DNA of 18,362 nucleotides. Origin: REEB85 sp018971455. Its GTDB lineage: Bacteria; Pseudomonadota; Alphaproteobacteria; Acetobacterales; Acetobacteraceae. Below are positions 15,777 through 18,362 of this stretch, piece after piece. The number at the start of each line of letters is the position of its first letter. Within the stretch, counting starts at the first letter, position 1. The DNA lies in contig JAGWNT010000080.1 of assembly GCA_028871195.1 (NCBI GenBank), forward strand, positions 1 to 18,362, written 5' to 3'. The position numbers and the translations under genes were made by a program. The notes below the pieces were generated by a model. The model made no database searches. It was given only the letters and a program-made list of their open reading frames with translations, and was not told the DNA's origin.

Positions 15777-16882
15777 GGCTGGCCGATCTGCCGACGCCGT
15801 GCCTGGTGCTCGACCGCGCCATCCTGGCGCGCAACCTCGCCGCCATGGCGCACGCCGTGGCGCGCCACGGGGTGGCGCTGCGGCCGCACCTCAAGACCGC
15901 CAAATCGATCGATGTCGCCCATCTCGCCCTGGCGGTGCCGCCGGCCCGCGGCATCACCGTCTCGACCCTGGCCGAGGCCGAGTATTTCGCCGGCCACGGC
16001 GTCACCGACATGCTCTACGCCGTGGGCATCACGCCGCAGAAGCTCGACCAGGTGGCGCGGCTGAACGAGGCCGGCGCCGCGGTGATGGTGATCACCGACG
16101 ATGCCGACATGGCGAGCCTGATCTCCGCCCATCCCAACCCGCCGCGGGCGCTGATCGAAATCGACAGCGGCGAGCATCGCGGCGGGCTGGGCGCGGGCGA
16201 CGCGCTGGTGCCCGAACTCGCCGCGCGGCTCGGGCGCAGCCTGGCCGGCGTGATGACGCATGCCGGCCATTCCTATGCCGGGCGCAGCAAGGCCGAGATG
16301 GTGGCCATCGCCGAGAGCGAGCGCGCCGCCATCACCGCCGCCGCCGCCCGGCTGGCCGCCGCGGGATTTTTCTGCCCGATCGTCTCGATGGGCAGCTCGC
16401 CGACGGCGCTGCACGCCACCCACCTCGAGGGGGTCAGCGAAGTGCGGGCCGGCGTCTACATGTTTGGCGACCTGTTCCAGGCCGGCATCGGCACCCACGC
16501 GCTGGACGACATCGCGCTGACCGTGCTGACCAGCGTCATCGGCCGCCGGCCGCGCGAGGGGGTGGTGCTGGTCGATGCCGGCGGCATCGCGCTGTCGAAG
16601 GATCGCAGCACCCAGGCCGGGCCGCGCGACTGGGGATTCGGCCAGGTGCGCGACCTCGCCGGCGCCGCCAGCCTGGGCGATGCCGTCGTGCGCGCCGCCT
16701 ACCAGGAGCATGGCGTGGTGCAGCTCGACCCCGCCCACCCCGCGCCCGACCTGCCGATCGGCGCGCGGCTGCGTATCGCGCCCAACCATGTCTGCATGAC
16801 CGCGGCGGCGCATGACCGGTATTTCGTGGTCGATGGCGACGATGTCGTGGCGGCGGTCTGGCCGCGCGTGAACGGGTGGTAG
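15773..16882 (+). CDS. DSD1-family PLP enzyme (D-threonine aldolase / D-serine dehydratase-like)
   Basis: 369 residues. An alanine-racemase-type barrel with the PLP lysine at Lys41 (LRPHLKTAKS), opening TPCLVLD, then IEIDSGEHRGGLG (128-140) and VSMGSSPTALHA (204-215). The C-terminal metal site typical of DSD1 enzymes is intact: APNHVCMT gives His339 and Cys341. Known members are metal-dependent D-threonine aldolase, D-3-hydroxyaspartate aldolase and D-serine dehydratase; the sequence alone does not choose among them. All act on a D- or beta-hydroxy amino acid. It begins in an ATGA overlap with the M81 gene, and tsaE begins seven bases before its end. The closeness to the M81 gene suggests it handles a product of that hydrolase; this is inference. 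Confidence 0.87.
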   Translation: MRLADLPTPCLVLDRAILARNLAAMAHAVARHGVALRPHLKTAKSIDVAHLALAVPPARGITVSTLAEAEYFAGHGVTDMLYAVGITPQKLDQVARLNEAGAAVMVITDDADMASLISAHPNPPRALIEIDSGEHRGGLGAGDALVPELAARLGRSLAGVMTHAGHSYAGRSKAEMVAIAESERAAITAAAARLAAAGFFCPIVSMGSSPTALHATHLEGVSEVRAGVYMFGDLFQAGIGTHALDDIALTVLTSVIGRRPREGVVLVDAGGIALSKDRSTQAGPRDWGFGQVRDLAGAASLGDAVVRAAYQEHGVVQLDPAHPAPDLPIGARLRIAPNHVCMTAAAHDRYFVVDGDDVVAAVWPRVNGW

Positions 16883-17334
16883 CGGGCGGCCTGCCCGACA
16901 CGCTGGAGCTGCCCGACCTGGCGGCGACCGAGGCGCTGGCCGCCGCACTGGCCCGCCTGGCGCGCCCCGGGGACGCCATCCTGCTCGACGGCCCGCTCGG
17001 CGCCGGCAAGACCGCGCTGGCGCGCGCCTTCCTGCGCGCCGCGTGCGGCGACCCGAGGCTCGAGGTGCCGAGCCCGAGCTTCACGCTGGTGCAGAGCTAC
17101 GAGACGCGGCTCGGCCCGGTGCATCATTTCGATCTCTGGCGGCTGGACGGGCCGGGCGCGCTGAGCGAGCTGGGCTGGGAGGACATGCGCGCCGACATCG
17201 TGCTGGTGGAATGGCCCGACCGGCTCGGCGCGCTGCGCCCGGCCGGGGCGCTCACCGTCACGCTCGCCCTGGCCGGCGGAGAGGCGCGCCGCGCCACGCT
17301 GGCGGGCTGGTTCCGCCGGCGGGGGGGCCGATGA
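16876..17334 (+). CDS. tsaE: tRNA t6A biosynthesis ATPase TsaE
   Basis: 152 residues, the TsaE size. This small ATPase works with TsaB and TsaD to add threonylcarbamoyl to A37 of ANN-decoding tRNAs. The Walker A motif is GPLGAGKTAL (39-48). Other family marks are VPSPSFTLVQSY (64-75), VHHFDLWRLDG (82-92) and VEWPDRLG (111-118). It begins with a GTG seven bases inside the previous gene and has no clear ribosome site, so it probably depends on coupling. Its TGA overlaps the addB ATG. In many alphaproteobacteria tsaE is followed by amgK and murU before addB; here those two are absent. Confidence 0.94.
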   Translation: MVAGGLPDTLELPDLAATEALAAALARLARPGDAILLDGPLGAGKTALARAFLRAACGDPRLEVPSPSFTLVQSYETRLGPVHHFDLWRLDGPGALSELGWEDMRADIVLVEWPDRLGALRPAGALTVTLALAGGEARRATLAGWFRRRGGR

Positions 17335-18362
17335 ACCTCGCGACCATTCCGCCCGATGCGCCGTTTCTCGACCTGCTGGCGGCGCGCTGGCTGGCGGAAA
17401 CGCCCGCCGAGGCGGTGCCGCGCGGCATCATCCTGCTGCCGACGCGCCGGGCGGCGCGGGCGCTCGCCGAGGCTTTCCTGCGCGCCGGCGGCGGGCGGCC
17501 GATGCTGCTGCCGCGCATCACCGCGATCGGCGCGCTCGACGAGGCGCCGCTGGCGCTCGCCGGCGCGCTCGAGCTGGCGCCGGCCATCGCGCCGCTGCCG
17601 CGCCTGGCCGCCCTCGCCCGGCTGATTCTCGCCCTGCCGCCGAGCCAGGGCGGCGCAGGCCCCGAAGCGGCGGGCGGCGGCGGGGCGGCGCGCGCCTGGA
17701 AGCTGGCCGAGGCGCTGGCCGGGCTGATGGACGAGGCGGAGCAGCAGGAGCTCGACCTGCCCGCGGCGCTGCGCGGCGCCACCGGCGGCGAGCACGCCGC
17801 GCACTGGCAGATCACGCTCGACTTCCTGGCCATCGTCACCCGCGCCTGGCCGGCCCATCTGGCCGAGCAGGGCCTGCTCAATCCGGTGGCACGGCGGGTG
17901 AGGCTGCTGCACGCCCAGGCGGCGGCGTGGGAGGAGGAGGCGCCGGAGGGGCGCGTCTGGGTGGCCGGGCTGACCGGCGCCATCCCCGCCGTGGCCCGCC
18001 TGTTGCGCGCGGTCGCCCGGCTGGAGCGCGGGCTGGTGGTGCTGCCGGGGCTGGATCGCGCCATGGACGAGGCGGCGTGGCTGAAGCTCGAGGCGTCCCA
18101 CCCGCAGGCCGGGCTGCGGGCGCTGCTGGCCGGCATGGGCGCCGCGCGCGCCGAGGTGGCGGAGTGGCGCGCGCCGGGGCCGCGCGTCGCGCTGCTCGGG
18201 CGGGCCCTGCTGCCGGCGGCGGCGCTGAAGACCTGGCGCGACGCCGGGCCGGACGCCGCCCGCATCGACGAGCTGCGCCACCTCGCGCCGGGCGACCCCC
18301 AGCACGAGGCGGTGGCCATCGCGCTGATCCTGCGCGACGCGCTGGAGCGGCCGGGCGCGCGG
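17331..18362 (+). CDS. addB: Double-strand break repair protein AddB, N-terminal part (cut by window edge)
   Basis: 344 codons are visible with no stop before the right edge; full AddB is about 1,000 residues. AddB is the subunit of the AddAB helicase-nuclease that binds the recombination hotspot and carries the iron-sulfur nuclease near its C-terminus, which is outside the window. The visible part has the alphaproteobacterial N-terminus: RGIILLPTRRAARALAEAFL (31-50), MLLPRITAIGALDE (58-71), then ARAWKLAEALAGLMDEAE and VWVAGLTGAIPAVARLL, with an ASHPQAGLRALL segment near residue 252. The start ATG lies in a 4-base overlap with the tsaE stop. addA would be expected downstream. Confidence 0.88.
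   Translation, partial: MNLATIPPDAPFLDLLAARWLAETPAEAVPRGIILLPTRRAARALAEAFLRAGGGRPMLLPRITAIGALDEAPLALAGALELAPAIAPLPRLAALARLILALPPSQGGAGPEAAGGGGAARAWKLAEALAGLMDEAEQQELDLPAALRGATGGEHAAHWQITLDFLAIVTRAWPAHLAEQGLLNPVARRVRLLHAQAAAWEEEAPEGRVWVAGLTGAIPAVARLLRAVARLERGLVVLPGLDRAMDEAAWLKLEASHPQAGLRALLAGMGAARAEVAEWRAPGPRVALLGRALLPAAALKTWRDAGPDAARIDELRHLAPGDPQHEAVAIALILRDALERPGAR

Noticed and set aside
13102..16882. The beta-hydroxyaspartate cycle (bhcABCD) as an explanation for the cassette
   Set aside because: A DSD1-type enzyme and a fold-type-II PLP enzyme are present, but the latter is threonine synthase-like rather than a hydroxyaspartate dehydratase. No aminotransferase or iminosuccinate reductase gene accompanies them.
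14885..16948. A 687-codon minus-strand frame opposite the M81 and DSD1-family genes
   Set aside because: It is biased in composition and has no motif, while the plus-strand frames carry full catalytic signatures.

Overview
The window is high-GC throughout (roughly 70-75% by eye) and reads as a chromosomal segment of an alphaproteobacterium, probably Rhodospirillales and perhaps Acetobacteraceae. The grounds are gene order: lysC followed by ptsP and a RodZ-like helix-turn-helix gene, divergent from ubiG, then a MaoC-ribF-ileS-lspA-DUF3035 operon and a tsaE-addB junction, all typical of that group. The taxon is inferred. No rRNA, tRNA, CRISPR array, insertion sequence or prophage was seen.

Region 1 (1-6051, minus strand, read right to left) starts with lysC (aspartokinase). 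It overlaps a nitronate monooxygenase-family gene. A 56-residue Flp/Fap-type type IVb pilin gene follows, placed under a conspicuously AT-rich upstream region. Next comes ptsP (enzyme I of the nitrogen PTS). Last is a RodZ-like membrane-anchored HTH gene cut by the left edge. The oxidase and pilin genes sit between lysC and ptsP, which are often direct neighbours elsewhere.

Region 2 (6144-12193) has ubiG (ubiquinone methyltransferase) on the plus strand, divergent from lysC. It converges on a tight minus-strand operon read from 12193 down to 6897: MaoC-like hydratase, ribF (FMN/FAD synthesis), ileS, lspA (lipoprotein signal peptidase) and a DUF3035 lipoprotein. ribF/ileS and ileS/lspA share 4-base stop/start overlaps, and the lipoprotein lies next to the peptidase that would mature it.

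Region 3 (12339-18362, plus strand) is a continuous run of six genes. The first four look metabolic and do not match a pathway I recognise: a 2-oxopent-4-enoate hydratase-like (FAH-fold) enzyme, a threonine synthase-like fold-type-II PLP enzyme, an M81/MlrC-like metallohydrolase and a DSD1-family (D-threonine aldolase/D-serine dehydratase-like) PLP enzyme. They join by short gaps or stop/start overlaps and run without a break into tsaE (tRNA t6A ATPase) and addB (recombination nuclease subunit), which leaves the right edge. This four-enzyme cassette, with no transporter or regulator, is the best candidate here for an undescribed system. The orphan Flp pilin is the second.

Promoters were found by eye against the sigma-70 consensus and are tentative. 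All family assignments come from reading motifs in the translated protein, not from database searches.
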